This document shows positions 13,007-26,739 of a DNA stretch of 64,000 nucleotides, piece after piece. Positions within the stretch are counted from its first letter, which is position 1; each line of letters starts with the position of its first letter. Source of the stretch: Promerops cafer (lineage: Eukaryota > Chordata > Aves > Passeriformes > Nectariniidae); NCBI GenBank assembly GCA_013398275.1, contig VZSE01006609.1, positions 257,381-321,380 of the forward strand, given 5' to 3'. The position numbers were made by a program, and so were the translations under genes. The notes beneath the pieces are model-generated. The model ran no database searches. It was not told where the DNA came from and was given only the letters and a program-made list of their open reading frames with translations.

Positions 13007-14164
13007 ACCTCAGAGACCACACCTTGATCCAGATTTACTGTGCAGAAGAGGCACAACTGCAGGGAAAATCCACTTCTTCAACCTTACTGTTACCATTAAT
13101 ATATACAGGTTATTTGCATTTAAATATTTAAGCATACGCTTTTATTTTTCTGGAAAAAAGAAAAGTCTCAGATCACTTACACAGAAAAAGTCTTAGACTC
13201 CATAAAATGGTATCTGGCAAATGGGCACAACCTGAGGGGGAAAAAAAAAGAAATGTAAATAACTATCAATTAGTAAAAATTCAGTGGATTGCAAGTAGCA
13301 GAAGCATTTTAAACCACCAGAAAACTTGGCCTCGAATTCTCCACAGAAGGTGTATAAATAATTACAGTAAAACTGTTCTTAGTTCCAAGGCTTCTCTGAG
13401 ACCACACAAGGATCTTCTGCCATCCCTCTCCACGTAATGAGCACAGCCTTTTTCTTTATCTGTGAACAATGACAATTTCTCCATTATCAAAGAACCCACG
13501 GGAGAAAAATCGTCTTGTCTTTGCATAAAACACCACTCGTTTTTATGCTTTATATAAAATAATAATGAATGTGGAAGGATCGCTAAGTTCCAAATCAATC
13601 ACAGTCTTTTGATGTTATTATTAACTGCACATACTCCATTCTTGTGGTTTATGGTATCATCAGAACCCCTCAATTGATTTATACCCTAGTGATCTAGTTG
13701 TCTCTATTCATTATCCCATATTTAATTAATATATGCCTCAGAAGGAGTTGTCAAAAGACAAAGTTAATTATAGCAGAAAAAAAAATCTAGTTGAAATCAT
13801 GTCATATTTTAGTTTAGTGACAGCTCCCACAAAAGACCATTTTAGCTGCTTCTGTATTTTTTCTGCTTGTCTGAATAAATACTATTGTATTTTCCCACCC
13901 AAGTAAGAAAAAAAGACTTGTCTCTACTCTTCACTAGGCACTTTAGAAAGATTTCTTAGATAATTAATGTTTTACTAAGTATTTGCAATTCTCGAGCTGT
14001 GCTGAAAAACCTGATCCTGAAGAATGGAGAATTTGACAACAGATTATTAACCTTATTCATCAGGCTCAAATAGCACCTTTTATCAGAGGAAAGTGAGTAT
14101 TATACAATCTATAGGTAAATACATAAGAATTTTTATTCAAAATTATTCCAGCTGTGTGGGCAAC

Positions 14165-14197
14165 CTTCTTTGAGATGATCATCTTCTTTGAGATGAT
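14165..14197. repeat. 18-bp tandem duplication
   Basis: CTTCTTTGAGATGAT occurs at 14165-14179 and again at 14183-14197, separated by CAT. This is a simple replication-slippage duplication. Confidence 0.9.
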
Positions 14198-16979
14198 TTC
14201 ACTGTGTTCAAACGAATGACTACTTCTGGAGGAATCTTTGCAGAAACAGTACATTTTAACTTCATGTTGGAAAATATTGAGGTAAAATGAACATTTTAGG
14301 TCTTAAGTATAAATATTCACTGTGGGAATTTGATTCAAAGCTTTACAGCCATCTGATCAGATGTGTGAGACTCCCATATCCAAATAAGTTATCCTGCTTG
14401 TCTTGACTTAGGTATATTTAAATTAAGTCTGTCAGAGCCCACTGCCAAAAAAATACTGATTTTAAGATGCATCTGCAGAACTTTAGTGAATTATTTAGAA
14501 TTATGAATGTATTGAGAAAATCTTACCTGTTCACAGGCATAACTTAATGAAAGAAATGAAAAAACCCCCTTACTCTTAGCAAGCTGGGGATGAGTGCTGC
14601 TGTCTATGTAGCACTTACACCCTTTACATTACACATGCTGATGCAGGGGAACTCTCATGCTGGTATTTTTAATGCTTGTTGTTTATGATTCTGCTCTCAG
14701 AGATCTGTGTTTTGCTACTAAGCTTTTATTCTAGGTCTGACAGTAAAATCTGAGAGCAATTGCAAAGTTAGAAATATAAACCATGCCAGAAAGGGACTCT
14801 TTCATCCATTAAAAATGCCCTTATTTCATATCCTCATACTTTGCATTGCACAGGATCTTACTGTATGCAGCACCTGTCTAGATTCCTTTATAGAAATCCC
14901 TTTATGGGGTTTCACCAGACACTGATGTGTCTTCACCAGAAAGATTCACAGACATTTTAGATTGGTGATTGCTGTCACCCCCTTAAATTTTCTTCGCCAC
15001 TAACACTATTGCTTAAAAATCTGTGATTATATCGATGTTATTCTAGGTCTGAAAACCACTTACAATGATCCCACGGACTGAAAAGTTTTCTGAATGCTGT
15101 CCCTGGTATGAAACCTGCAACATTAACATCCACTACAGTCACACTGTACTGGAATGTGTAATTGAAAAATATCTGCCTCTGTGGGCAAGAAGAACAATTA
15201 TCCTATCAAGCTGGAAAACATCCCCCTCTATCCTCATTGTCCACTGCCAGATGAACACTGCCTCATGAGCTGTCTGGATGTCAGCAGCATGTCCCAAACA
15301 GGGATATGGCAGGAGCAGTTGTTGCTCTTCTGTAGAAAACAGGAATATTAACAAAGACCTGACATCCCTCAATCCCTAAAGCTGTCATTTCAGAACTGGG
15401 TGGACAAGACTGGATTCCTTGGTTGGCATTTCAATACTTAATGTATGTGCAAAGCACATACTCATCCTCTTTTCTGTGTGGCAGAGTATTTCACTCCAGG
15501 AGGCTGCTCCACGTACAAAATTGATCCCAGTTTCCAATGCTTTGTTAATTTCCAATACCTGATCTAAGAACGGCACTGTGGGCCCCACAGAGCCTCCATC
15601 CACCTCTCTTTTGTTACAGTGCCATTAAAGGCATGCTCCTGCACTTCCCCTGCCACCCACAAATCTCAGGGAATGCAATTTCTGAAGGAACTATAAATGT
15701 CTAACAGAGCTGGTCAGCTTGTTCTTTAACTTACCCAAGCAAATTGAGAAACATTATTTCAGTTCATTAACCATTTCTGAGCAGACTTCAACTTTTTACC
15801 AATTCATTTACCATTTGTCGCAAGTTTTAGCAAGCAGAGAAAGCATTTAAACCTCACTCCTTATTTAAATTTCTTCAATGCATGCCTTAAAATGTTTGAA
15901 ATAATAAACACAAATAAAGAACATAAGACACAAGTACAAAACATAAATATGGATGCATAATTACAAAATATTGTTTAAATGAATACTACTATATATACTA
16001 TTATAGTTAATAATAATTTAAAAGAATGTCTACATAACTAAAATTATGTCAATATATAACAACACGGGTATATACAAATACAAACAAAGAACATAAACAA
16101 AAATCAAGCTAGGTACTGTAACTATGAAAAAAAACCAGAGGTCTATCATGCACAAGTCATTAAAAAGGGAAATACACTATATCAATGCTTTCAATATTTG
16201 ACCCCTTATGATTTCTAAAAGTGGAACTGACCATAGAGCACCACAGATTATAACCATTCATCTTCGATAAATCTATTTATTGACTTCCATATTTCTCTCC
16301 GAATTTTTAGCTTTGTTCAATACTTTTTCTCCTTAATATGCATGCATTCACAGATTTGGGATTTTCTAATAAATCTCTTTAGACTGGATTATTGGAATTT
16401 ATCCGTGAATAAAGTGTTGGGCCCTTTAGATTCTGTCTCAGCTGGGACAGTACAATAACCAGAATCAGAGAGCTACTCTCTCAGGGTGGGGAGCAGACAT
16501 CTCCCATCACCTCAGAGGTGAACATCACCAACATCTCAGAGGCACTTCCTGCTTCAGCAGCTGTATTTAAGGAAAGAATACAATTTCCTGGCCATATTCT
16601 TCTCAAGTAATGGCAGAATACACACTGGCACTCAGATACAGTGGTAATGGATATGGGCTGAGGGAAAAAGGAAAACAAGCCTGTGTAGAATGGAGGGTAT
16701 CAACATTCTTTCATCGATACATGGATACTAAAAACACATTTGAAAAAGCTTCATCAGATCACCTGTGTGCATTCCAGTCACAAATCACCACTGTCCTCAT
16801 GAATTTACAGAGGAACCTAGCAAGTAAATACCTCTTCTTGACTTATATAGTAAAAATGGAAGAAAAAAAAAGGTTGTGAAGTGTCTGCTTGGGAGTATAT
16901 ACAAACTAAATCAAAGGTATTGTTCAAAATTTACGGCAGGTCATCTCTTCTTTTTTCCTATTTCTTTTCAATATCGAAT

Positions 16980-17160
16980 GAAGGGCTGACCAGCAAGGTC
17001 AAACTTTCCTTATTAATGAGGCATTGCTAGAGCTTTGTCTCATTAGGGCACTCAGAACTATGCATTTACTGCAATTTGCAGCACTTAATAGAGAAAGGTC
17101 AGAGCGGGTTACGTTCAATTTCCACTTGGCAGAGGGAGGAAAAATGGAAGTAATTCATTT
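16980..17160. promoter_or_regulatory. Candidate conserved regulatory element, cluster part 1
   Basis: Contains AGCAAGGTCAAACTTTCC and GAGAAAGGTCAGAG (nuclear-receptor half-site-like AGGTCA), CTTATTAATGAGGC and CACTTAATAGAG (homeodomain-like). Together with the next two blocks it makes about 1.3 kb of non-coding, nearly repeat-free sequence. Confidence 0.35.
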
Positions 17161-17419
17161 GCACAAATTTGAATAATTCTTCTCAGTCTCCTTTTCTTTA
17201 TCTATGTCTAGATAATTCCTGCATCTTAGCCCACTCACAATCATCCCAAACCTGCCAACAGCCAGCTTTCTATGAAGGCTGTAATGGAGCTGACAGATTC
17301 TATGGATCCAGGTGTCAAAATAAAGCCATTCAACTCCCCCTCCTCCCTCTCTCACAACAGGGAATAGGAGCTGCCTCTAGTGAGCTCTTAAACTTATCAT
17401 AAATGTATCAAGATTGCTG

Positions 17420-17745
17420 TGGGCCATGAAACAGCTGTAGACAATTAATCTTTCCACAATTCTTCGGCATAAGAATTGCTTTCCCTGCGAAGTAACATCT
17501 GCCATGCTGAGGTGATTATTCATGGGCAATGGGCGCCACCATAGTTTTATGCATAGAACCATCAGTGGCAATGAAGCAAAATTTATAGTTTTCCCTGGTT
17601 CAGTAAAAATAACATTTCAGCTGCATTAAAATGTCATCCATCAGCATTGTCCCAGAGCACAGGGCTCCATCTCATCCAGAGAAATTAAAAAGTATTCATT
17701 TTAATGGTAACTTGCGAAGCTTGCAGTGACATGGCTTTTTTCCCC
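17420..17745. promoter_or_regulatory. Candidate conserved regulatory element, cluster part 2
   Basis: Dense run of motif-like segments: GACAATTAATCTTTCCAC, CATAAGAATTGCTTTCCC, GGTGATTATTCATGGGC, GGGCGCCACCATAG, GAAATTAAAAAG and TTTTAATGGTAAC. It is uninterrupted by repeats until the CT/poly-T tract. No long ORF on either strand suggests coding. Confidence 0.4.
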
Positions 17746-17755
17746 CCTCCTTCTC

Positions 17756-17774
17756 TTTTTTTTTTTTTTTTTTT
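17756..17774. repeat. Poly-T tract
   Basis: Nineteen T inside the block of candidate regulatory sequence, preceded by a CT-rich stretch. Confidence 0.9.
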
Positions 17775-17799
17775 GTAAGCAATATTGAGGAGGAGGAGG

Positions 17800-17999
17800 A
17801 CTGAAGGAAAAGGTTATGTGGTGCAGCGAAGCTGAGGATTAAATGTGCTACTAGGGAGTAATGATATACCAATTACTGGGCTGCTGGTTCTTATTTATTC
17901 ATAACCCCTGAACGCTTAATCAAAAATCCTTGAATCAAACTGAACAACTAAAGAAGGAAAGTTATTTCACAGAGATAATGTAATTCTTCAACTTAAAAA

Positions 18000-18048
<49 letters not shown>

Positions 18049-18310
18049 AAGAGACCGTGCCAAATGGATATAGAGGTAAGATGTGGTACCTGCCAGAGTG
18101 GTAGGGTTAGTCTTTTAAAACATTAGCTTAAAGGAGTAGGGAAATTTAAGCCGGAAATGTAATGGTCATAATTTACAAGCAAGTTTCTATTCTAACACCT
18201 AGAGTAAAGCTGATTAATGTCTGCTTTGGCAGCATGCTCAAGGGAGTGAAGCATGCGAAAACTTTCTGTGTGAGTTTAACATTTTACCTTGTATTGCTCA
18301 TGTGCCACTA
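17800..18310. promoter_or_regulatory. Candidate conserved regulatory element, cluster part 3
   Basis: Two AT-rich halves flank the (GA)n repeat. The first has GGATTAAATGTGC, GGAGTAATGATATACC, CCAATTACTGG and GCTTAATCAAAAATCC. The second has GTAATGGTCATAATTTAC and GCTGATTAATGTCTGC. They carry many homeodomain-type TAAT/ATTA cores; conservation was not tested. Confidence 0.35.
18007..18043. repeat. (GA)n microsatellite
   Basis: About 18 GA units, then a degenerate GGGAGAAAGAGA tail. It lies between two candidate conserved blocks. Confidence 0.95.
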
Positions 18311-21300
18311 CATCAGATTGTTCAGGTAGCACCTCGCTGTGGAAACACTGACAAGTCAAGGACTACTCGGGAAAGGAGGTGCCATTCACCTGAGCAAAGA
18401 TAACACATCCCAGATTTTAGACTATTTAGATGCTTACGTGGGTAAAAGACATTTTTCCTTGGTAAGGAAGTGACTGAAACAAAGAACATCTGCACCTTTT
18501 GTAACTGGACCTGGACTGTACAGGCTCCACAGCCCAAAGGCAGTGGCAAGCTGCAGTAGGTCCAATTCCCATTTCTGAGTTACTACCACTTCTTCTTTTA
18601 GGGTAAAAGAAATTGTTTTTAGAGTAGGATATTATGTACAGAAAACCTTTCAAAAAAAAACCTTTCTCTCTCTGAGAGCTAAATCTAAATATGTCTACAT
18701 TCAAATTTTCAGCAAAACTGTGCTGACTCTGTTTCTAAAGCATATTAATTTAACAATCTGCCCATCAAAAGTATTTTGGAATGAGAATTAGAAGATATCT
18801 AAGCCTTTAAGGATAAACTTTTTACAAAGGCACATAGACACTAAAATACTAGATGAAACACAGCACTGAAGGAAGAACTTCCCCACCAGAGCAGACTTGG
18901 TTCCAGGCAGACTGAAGCACACACATTGCAAGTTTTATCTTTTTTATCTTTTTGTTTACAGACTGAATTTACTGATCAGTTTTAGCATTGTGCCTTTAAC
19001 CACTCAACTGGGGTTTTTTCCCATGAAGTTTCTGTGGAGACAAGCTCTCCCTGAGGGTTATATCCTCTGTGTTTCATGTTTCTCTCTCTTATGATGCACC
19101 TTATTACGATATGAGTGCCCAAAACAAAAATTCAGGCTTGGACCAGGAGTGAGATCTCAAATCCATCAAGAAGTTAAGTGACACCAAAATATAATCTGCC
19201 AAGTCTGGAACAGCTTGAATTTCAAAAAAACACCACAGCAGGCAGATGGACTTTTTTCACACTACCTAATTCTGAAAGTACAGCTTGCTATAAGAAAAAT
19301 ACCTCCCTCTTTTCTGAGAGTCTCTAAAAAATGCCAAACACACAGAAAGAGACAAACTCCCCATCTATTGTTTTTGTCTGAGAATGGAATTAAATATAGT
19401 CTAAAAGAAAAATTAAATTTCCTTAGTGAGAGGCAGGGCTGTCAGCAGTTTAGTAGTGGTGAGAGACTCCAATGGAGAACAAATAGATTTGTGATAAATT
19501 GCTACATGCTTGCATTTAGCTCCATTCTTCTGTTTCCTGCAGTAGGGGGACTGACTCAAGGATGAAGGAGGCCTGGGCTGATCTTTAATGGATCCTACAC
19601 TTTTTACTGTTTGCTGCAGAACAGAAAAAACTCAACGATGCTGTCAGACCTATCCCCAATACGGGAAACAACAAAATAATTATGATGGTTTGCATAAATT
19701 CTTTCAATCCCACTGCTGATTCATTGTAAAGGACAGGTTCAGCTCCTGGGTTCTGACTGACCGCTCTTGAATTATGAGGGACCTTGCCTGGAAGAAATAT
19801 TACAGTTGGCAAGATTGGAAAACAGCAACAGTGCCTGCCAGACCCTCTTGAGACTTCAGCGATCAGCTAAAGTGGCACATGCTGAAGGACACGAGACTCA
19901 AGAGCAAAGAAAATACTGAAGGGGAATTGCAAGTAACAAACCTTGTATGGATTGAGAGAGAGAAAGTAACAGCTAGTGAGAAATCATATAAGAAATACTT
20001 TTGACTTAAGGAGAAAATACAGGTTGACTCATCAGTGTGGAAAGGAAAAGACATCTGACCAAGGCCCTTCTCAGTTTCCACAAGCAATCTGAACATTCCT
20101 ACAGTCAGCCTATCCACCGGAAAAAAGCAACAATCTTTGTTTTGTGTGCTGTGGAGCTGCCTGAATGCTTATAGCAAACCATTTTAGTTTTAAGGTAAGA
20201 ATTGGGCTTTATGAGCACTAAGAACAGACTCGAGGACCATTTAGTACTGGACCTATCTCTGCCAGCCACAAGTGGCAGACTCCCCAGGAACCTGCTAAGA
20301 ACAAGGCAAAGCATTTGTTCTCCTGGATATTATTCCCAGTTTCCAGCAATCAATGTTTCAGGGATCTCCTGAGCCAGAGGCTGCCTCTTCCTCTTATGCA
20401 TCACTCGTAATATCTAATCCTCCTCAACAGTGTAATTGTGCTTTTGATCAATTAGCAGTTTTAAGCAGCTCTAGAGAGCTGCCCTTAACTCAGTGCTATC
20501 CCTGCCCTTTCCCAACACCACCCATCTCCAAAGAGGGGCACTAAAATAGATACTGGTCAGTGCTACTGGCAACAGCCCCGAGAGAGGAGCATCATGTGAA
20601 GGGCTCGTGGGGACATTGGCCTTCCTTCCTTCCTTGGCAATATCCCACCTTGAGCTCCCCAGCTTTTCCCAGCAGCTCTAGGGCTCTGCCTTCCTAGGAG
20701 GCCAGATGTCTTCTGCATTCAGAGGAGAGACAGAACCCTCCACATGACTCCTTTGAGTCTCAAGAGGCATTCAAATACGTGAACCATTTTATGAAAGTTA
20801 GCATTACAAGTGTGACTTGGCTTTCAATTTAAAAATGTTTCAACTGAAATAGTAAGCCACAAGGCTTTTAAATTTTGGCTCTTTTTTAAGCTGTAGTTAT
20901 CCTTCCCAAGGAATGTTAGGACAAGACCATTAGCCATGGTATTGATTTTCTAAAATAGCAATCTTACTGTGACTTCATCAGGAAATCTGCTGATGCCAGG
21001 CCATAACTGCACTCCCTGGCCACACCAAGCCATCCTTTCTGACTGGGGAGGTCTCTGTCACCTTGAAAATGACTGGGTTTCACCATTCACATTTCACTTT
21101 TAGGGATTTGTGATGAGCTCTTAACTATCATTTACTATCTGAGGTCCAGAAACCCCAGTGGAAGTTCATGTTCATAATAGAGCATTATCCAACATCCCTG
21201 CACTGGTTTGCTCTGACAAAGCAAAAATGTGCAGGGAAGGCCCAGTCCCAGCCTGGGGTATGTCCCCAGGGCCTCCAGGGAATCTGCATCCAAGTTTCTC

Positions 21301-23255
21301 AGCCAGGTTGAAAATGAGCCTCTGTGTGCTCCCATCTGAGGTCAGCCATGCATTAGAATTAACTCTTCAGGCTCCACAAGAAAGTACAGCCATTCTTCCC
21401 TTTGGATGGGGGAGCACATACATACCATTAATTATGAACCGTAATTAGGAGCAGTGTGTCAGCTCCAGCCAGAGGAGTTTCCCACAGGCAGAGAAGAAAG
21501 GGGAAACCCTGGCAGACAAGTGCTCTGTTAGCCACTGAGCAGGTGAGGTGATGTGGGGATTACAGATGGCCTGCCTAAAATCATGTGACACTAAAACCAG
21601 GCTGGGAACTGTTCCTGCAGTCACATTATCCATCAAGCACTCCTTCATACTCCTGTTCCTTCTTGGAATGCATCAAGAGGCACCACTGTCCAGCAATTTC
21701 TCAGCGCCAACCACTGCACACACTGAAAGAAGAGATTTAAGGAGAGCTGAGGGTTTTCTGTTTATTTGGCAAACCACCATTGTCTTCTGTCCTACCAAAG
21801 TCACTGCAAGGGGACAACCTGCAGTGAGAAGGAACAACATGTTTCTGCTACATCAACTCTCAGCCAAGAGCAACCATTCATTCACTTTCTAGCAACAACA
21901 AAAAACATGAGGTGTTCACATTTGGAGCCAAGGAAAGAGCAAATTAAATCTTCTCATATTCTTCCCATGGAGCTAAATAGCTTTTTCTACATGTATATGG
22001 TTATTTACTATAAGTTTAATTCTTTAGTGTTAAAGACTTTATGTTAAATGTTGTGGGTCTTTTAAAATAGGACATGCTGTAGAAAAAATAAAGGGTTGCT
22101 CCATCAAACACATTAACCATTATCACTATCTGATTTTAAAAAATTGTGAAGCACAAATTATCCAGAGCTTAGCACTCAGTGTCTCTTCCTTGGCCTATAA
22201 AGTCAACAGTTATGGTGTTAAAGTTTAATCAATCCCATAAAATGTTACTCAGAAAGTGACCCTGGTGTTATGGCTGAAGTACATCTCCTACATTAAAAAG
22301 CACTTTCATGGAAGCCAGAGCAGTGTTATTGAAACAGAGAGCTAATAGGTATCTAGATGAGGTTATGAAAGGGAGGAGGAAGTAAAGGAGAGCACTGGGA
22401 AAGGCAGTTGAAGGAGGAAAGTAAGAGAAGAGGGGAGGAGAAAATCTTTTATTCCCAGTAGTTCCCTACAAAGCTAAATGTAAATACATGAATGTTCAGG
22501 TTGAAATACAAGAAGCTGTTTTGACAGTTGCTCAAAAGCAGAGATCTCCATGAATTTCACATTAAAGCCAGATGCAATTTTCACAGTCAACACAGGAAGA
22601 TTACAGCAAACAAGAGCAATGGTAACATCAGTGCAGACAGATGACAGGGCATGACTGATTCCTGCAATGTGTAGGCTTTTGGATACTGTTAAGATGAAGT
22701 TAATTAAATTATAACTTTATCAGAACATTTTATTTGCTGGCAAAAAAATAAAGCCAGAAGATCAGTAATTATTGTCTGTGAACATCCTTTTTGACCATTA
22801 TCATCCTGACTATTGATTCACTTCCTAATATCCAGCTGAATTCCACTGCAACATGCAAGCACTAGACAGGGCACAGTGGCCTTGCCATGTATTCTACTTC
22901 CTGTGTGTTTTGGGTTAGAACAGCCAGCATCCTTCAATATTTATATCATGGCACACAACTCTGTTTGGAAAGTGTCACCAGTGAAGATGATGAAAGCACA
23001 TAAACTCTTCTGAGGGAGGAAATATGGCTTGAAATCAGAACAGTTAGGCCTACCAATAAGTATAAAACTGCACAGTGAACTGCTGTCTCACCCAGCAGAA
23101 TTTTGACTCCACTTCTCACCAATAGATTCATAAAGTCTGGCAGATTTCAGGTCAGTATTCTTCATCATGCTGAACCTTTGGTGTGATATTTGATGCCTTC
23201 CAGACCCATGTCCAAGCATATACAAACCACTGAGATTATCTGAGACATTCAGAAA
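18311..23255. other. Intergenic sequence without recognised features
   Basis: Unique sequence of ordinary composition. All open frames are short and unlike any family I know. A purine-rich patch lies at about 22370-22440. Confidence 0.6.
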
Positions 23256-23260
23256 CTACC

Positions 23261-24203
23261 TGTTGGAGGTTGGAATTTTCCCCATTAGAAGTACCGGGGA
23301 GGAACTGAGAAACTGAGTGCTTGGAACAGGGCAGGGGGAGGGGAACTCTGGGGGGAAAGGGCAGAACCATCGCGAGACTACGAGGCAGGTAAAAGGCGAG
23401 TTTGGGGGCGGCCTCGCTCTCTTGCTGCCGGGGTGGCACCGGGTGAGGGTCGGGACGGCTGTGGCTTGCTGCGGGGATAGTTCATCACCAGCCTGAGAGA
23501 CGGACCGGCCTCTGCTCGTGCTCTCCGGGGAATCCTGCCTCTCCTCGCTGCCCTGCTTGGAGCCGGGTCGCCGCTATCCCGATCTCCCGCTGTTCTCCGG
23601 CGCTGCTCTGGGCTCTGCACGCCGGCCGGGACGCCCCGCCCGTTCCAACTGCTGCCGCGGAGTTTCTGGTGCATCTCGCCCACCGGCCTGGGATAGTTTC
23701 TCTCCTGCCCATCCCTGCTGTTCCAGCCTGCTGCTCCTGAGAGTCCTGCTAGAAGCGCCGGGCCGGCTGCCCCGGGGTTTTCGCGGAGCGGCGTTTCTCC
23801 TCCATCTTCCCTCCTTCCTCAGCGCGCCAGCAGCGCCACGTGTTTCCCGAGCCAGCGCCGGAGCGCCCCCTGCAGCCACGTGGGGAGCACCGCACCTGCC
23901 CTGCACATCGGGAGCTGCCAGCGCCCCGGCCGGCTGTAACTGCAGCAAGGGAAAGCGCCGCAGCCGCAAGGCTCCCACTGCTGCTGGGTCTGTTTGGTGT
24001 TAACACCGCTGTTACTGTTGTCTGTTTGTTTCTTTATATATATATATATTAGTAAAGAACTGCTATTCTTATCCCCACCTCGCTGCCTGAGAGCCTCTTA
24101 GTTCCACAGTTCTGATAATCCGGAGGGAGGGGGTTTTGCATTCTCCATTCCAAGGGAAGTCTTGCGGCCTTCCCTAGCAGACACTGTCTTGTAAACCAAG
24201 ACA
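23261..24203 (+). mobile_element. Solo LTR, long GC-rich avian ERVL-like type
   Basis: The 943-bp element starts TGTTGGAGG and ends TAAACCAAGACA, between perfect 5-bp duplications CTACC (23256-23260 and 24204-24208). The 3' third (TTAGTAAAGAACTGCTATTC, CTGCCTGAGAGCC, GGAGGGAGGGGG, CTTCCCTAGCAGACA) is a widespread songbird LTR end. The first two thirds (about 23390-23960) are very GC- and CpG-rich and contain several long overlapping ORFs, which are a by-product of base composition. A (TA)n tract sits at about 24036-24050. No internal retroviral genes are present. Confidence 0.85.
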
Positions 24204-24448
24204 CTACCCAAGTTAGCACCTTACCAGAACTAGTTCTGTGTGTTAGATATTGTGCAGAGAGAACTAAAGAGAAGACAGAGCCTGAGGACAACCCAGTTTT
24301 GAGAAGCAGCTGAAAAAATGCTATTTTAAGAGGGAAATAAATATTTCTCTTTCAAAGGCCTCTGTCTCCAGATTAACCCATGAGTGATTAGCAGTGTATT
24401 TTCAAACCCCAAAGAAAACTTTTTTTGCTTACTACCTTTAATCAAGTT

Positions 24449-24849
24449 CTGGAGCACATGTCCTATTGGAAGAACGTGAGGGAGGTGGGGATGTTTCACC
24501 TGGAGGAAAGGAGGCTGAGGGGAGGTCTTATCACTCTCTACAACTCCCTGAAATGAGGTGATAGTAAGGTGGAGGTCAACCCCTTCTCCCTGCTAGGCAA
24601 CTAGTAGGACATAGCCTCAGTCTGAACCACGGGAGGTTCGGGTTGGACATCAGGAGGAATTTCTTCACAGAAAGGCCTTATTAAACATTGGAATGGACTG
24701 CCCGGGGAGGTGGTGGAGTCACCATCCCTGGAGGTTCAAGAGAAGTCTGGATGTGGCACTCGGTGCCATGGTCTAGTTGACAAGGTAGTGATCAAAAGTT
24801 GGACTTGATGACTTAAGAGACCTTTTCCAACCAAAATGATTCTGTGATA
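24449..24849 (+). mobile_element. CR1 LINE fragment, 3' end
   Basis: The sequence follows the CR1 3' region in order: GGAGCACATGTCCTATTGG, GGCTGAGGGGAGGTCTTATC, CTCTCTACAACTCCCTGAAA, GACATCAGGAGGAATTTCTT, GGTGGTGGAGTCACCATCC, and the end CCAACCAAAATGATTCTGTG. It is 5'-truncated as nearly all CR1 copies are. Confidence 0.93.
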
Positions 24850-26739
24850 CCTATGAGAAATTTCAGCTGACTTTTTTTTCCCTCAGGGATATGGATGAGG
24901 AGAAGGCCATATTTTGGAAATAATTTCAAGTTAGTTGTACCCTGAAGTGAGAATGTTCATCTGCAGCATCAGATTTAAGGTGCTGGTATTTCAGCCTAGT
25001 TTAACTAAGGTAGTTAGAACTTGATGTTTATTAAACAATTATCTAAGCCTGATCTGGGCTGGAATTCAGTGCTGGTATTCTAGTGCAACTTTGACTGCAG
25101 TAAGGATTTTCTTGAAGTCCTGGGGCAGAAAGTAGAAAAGCTCTAATCTGAAGGAAAGCTAAAGAAACATTAAGAATCACCCATGAAAGATTCATACAGA
25201 AAACATGGCTGGACAGCTCCCTCCACACAGACCCTCCTAGGCAGACCCAGCAGCAGCAGCAGACTCCTGTCACAGCTGTTCTCCTCCAGAATCTGCTACA
25301 GCATCCAAAGAGAAGCATTCTCCAAACCAGTTTAAGTTACATCTCAAATAACCAAATATTCACTATGAATTGTTTGAAACAGATACCTCCAATGACTCGA
25401 ATAAAAGATAACTTTGAGGGCTTTGCAGATCAGACTGTGTGTCAACAACAAGAGCACAACCTAAAGAATAAATTATGACAGGTTATTCCAAATGTACATG
25501 TTTGCAGTTCTGCACAAGCTAAGCTGTGAAGGCCATTAAATGCTGGAACTCTGCTGAAGACACTTGAATGTATGAAGGCCTCAGAGTGTATCTTCCAGGC
25601 TCATCCAAATTATACTAATCTGAATTTAACTTTGAACCTCTCAGTTTACACAATGTGGGATCCCTTCAAGTTTTTATAGTGTACAGAGCTGAAATTTTGA
25701 CTAGTTTCATCTTGAAATATATGGCAATACAAGATGTAGTTTAATAAATGTAGTCCTTTGATCAGGAGGGAGGTCATGGCAAGAATTCAGTTGTTACTTC
25801 TAAGCAGGACTCACAACTAAAACACTGAGGCATTCTGTACAATCTTTACACCAAACCATGCCAAAACTTGTCTTGGACATTCCTCTTCTGACTGCAAGGC
25901 AAAAGTAATGAATAAAGCAATGAGAAAACCCATGTTATTAACTCAAAGGTGTCAACTTGTTCAGGTGAATTTGCAGATGTGCAGAAGTTGACATCAATGG
26001 AACACAACTTCTCAAGTCCTCAATTTGCTAGTAGTTCCAGATCCTCAGAATGACCAAAGCTGCAAGTACAAAAGACCAATTAGCTTCTTGTATCCATTTT
26101 CCACTCTTCTAAGGCTTTATATGCTATTCTATCTCCCAGGCTATCTATAAACAGATTTAACCAGAGTTTTTGCTCCCTATCAAGAGACTACTGCAAAGCC
26201 ATGACTGCCACCATTAGTTTTCCTTCAATATTTAAACTATACCTTTTGCCTAATTTTCATCTTGTAATTCAGATTTTTTATGTCGTATATAAAATAAATA
26301 ATTCTTTCTCCTTTTTATTTTTTCCTGATGAAAAGTATTTGTAGACTATGATTTCTTGCTCAAAAATTGAGATTTTGAAAGGCAAACAGTAAATCATTCA
26401 TCTCCCTGACATGTCTCAGAATAACAAAAATAAAAATGAAGTTTTCTTCAAATAATTTCACACCAAAATAAAGTTCTTTACCACCCTTTTGACTAGGAAC
26501 ATATTGCTAGTGAAGACATAGACAATCTCCAGTGGGAAAGAGGCCTAGTATTTAGCAGAGATGCAATGAATTATGAATAAATAAATAAAACTACAAAACT
26601 GAGATAAAGGTTAGTGTTTGACTCTCCCCAGCACAGAGGAAGAGTTGCTATTTCAGCATTCTTCTGATCAGTCTATTCAAACTATGAGCTAAAAGGGGTT
26701 CGTTTTTTTCTTGTTCCCTTAAATAACTTATTAGTTAAA

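Larger units (their letters stand above)
9647..16979. other. Intergenic sequence between LTR and candidate element cluster
   Basis: Unique sequence with the two candidate elements near 10640 and 11280, small simple repeats at 12912-13006 and 14165-14197, and a strongly AT-rich stretch at 15890-16130. No gene was recognised. Confidence 0.6.

Noticed and set aside
23518..24006. Overlapping ORFs of 134-161 codons on both strands
   Set aside because: They lie inside the GC-rich part of a solo LTR with exact borders. High GC lowers stop frequency on all frames, and no family resemblance is seen.
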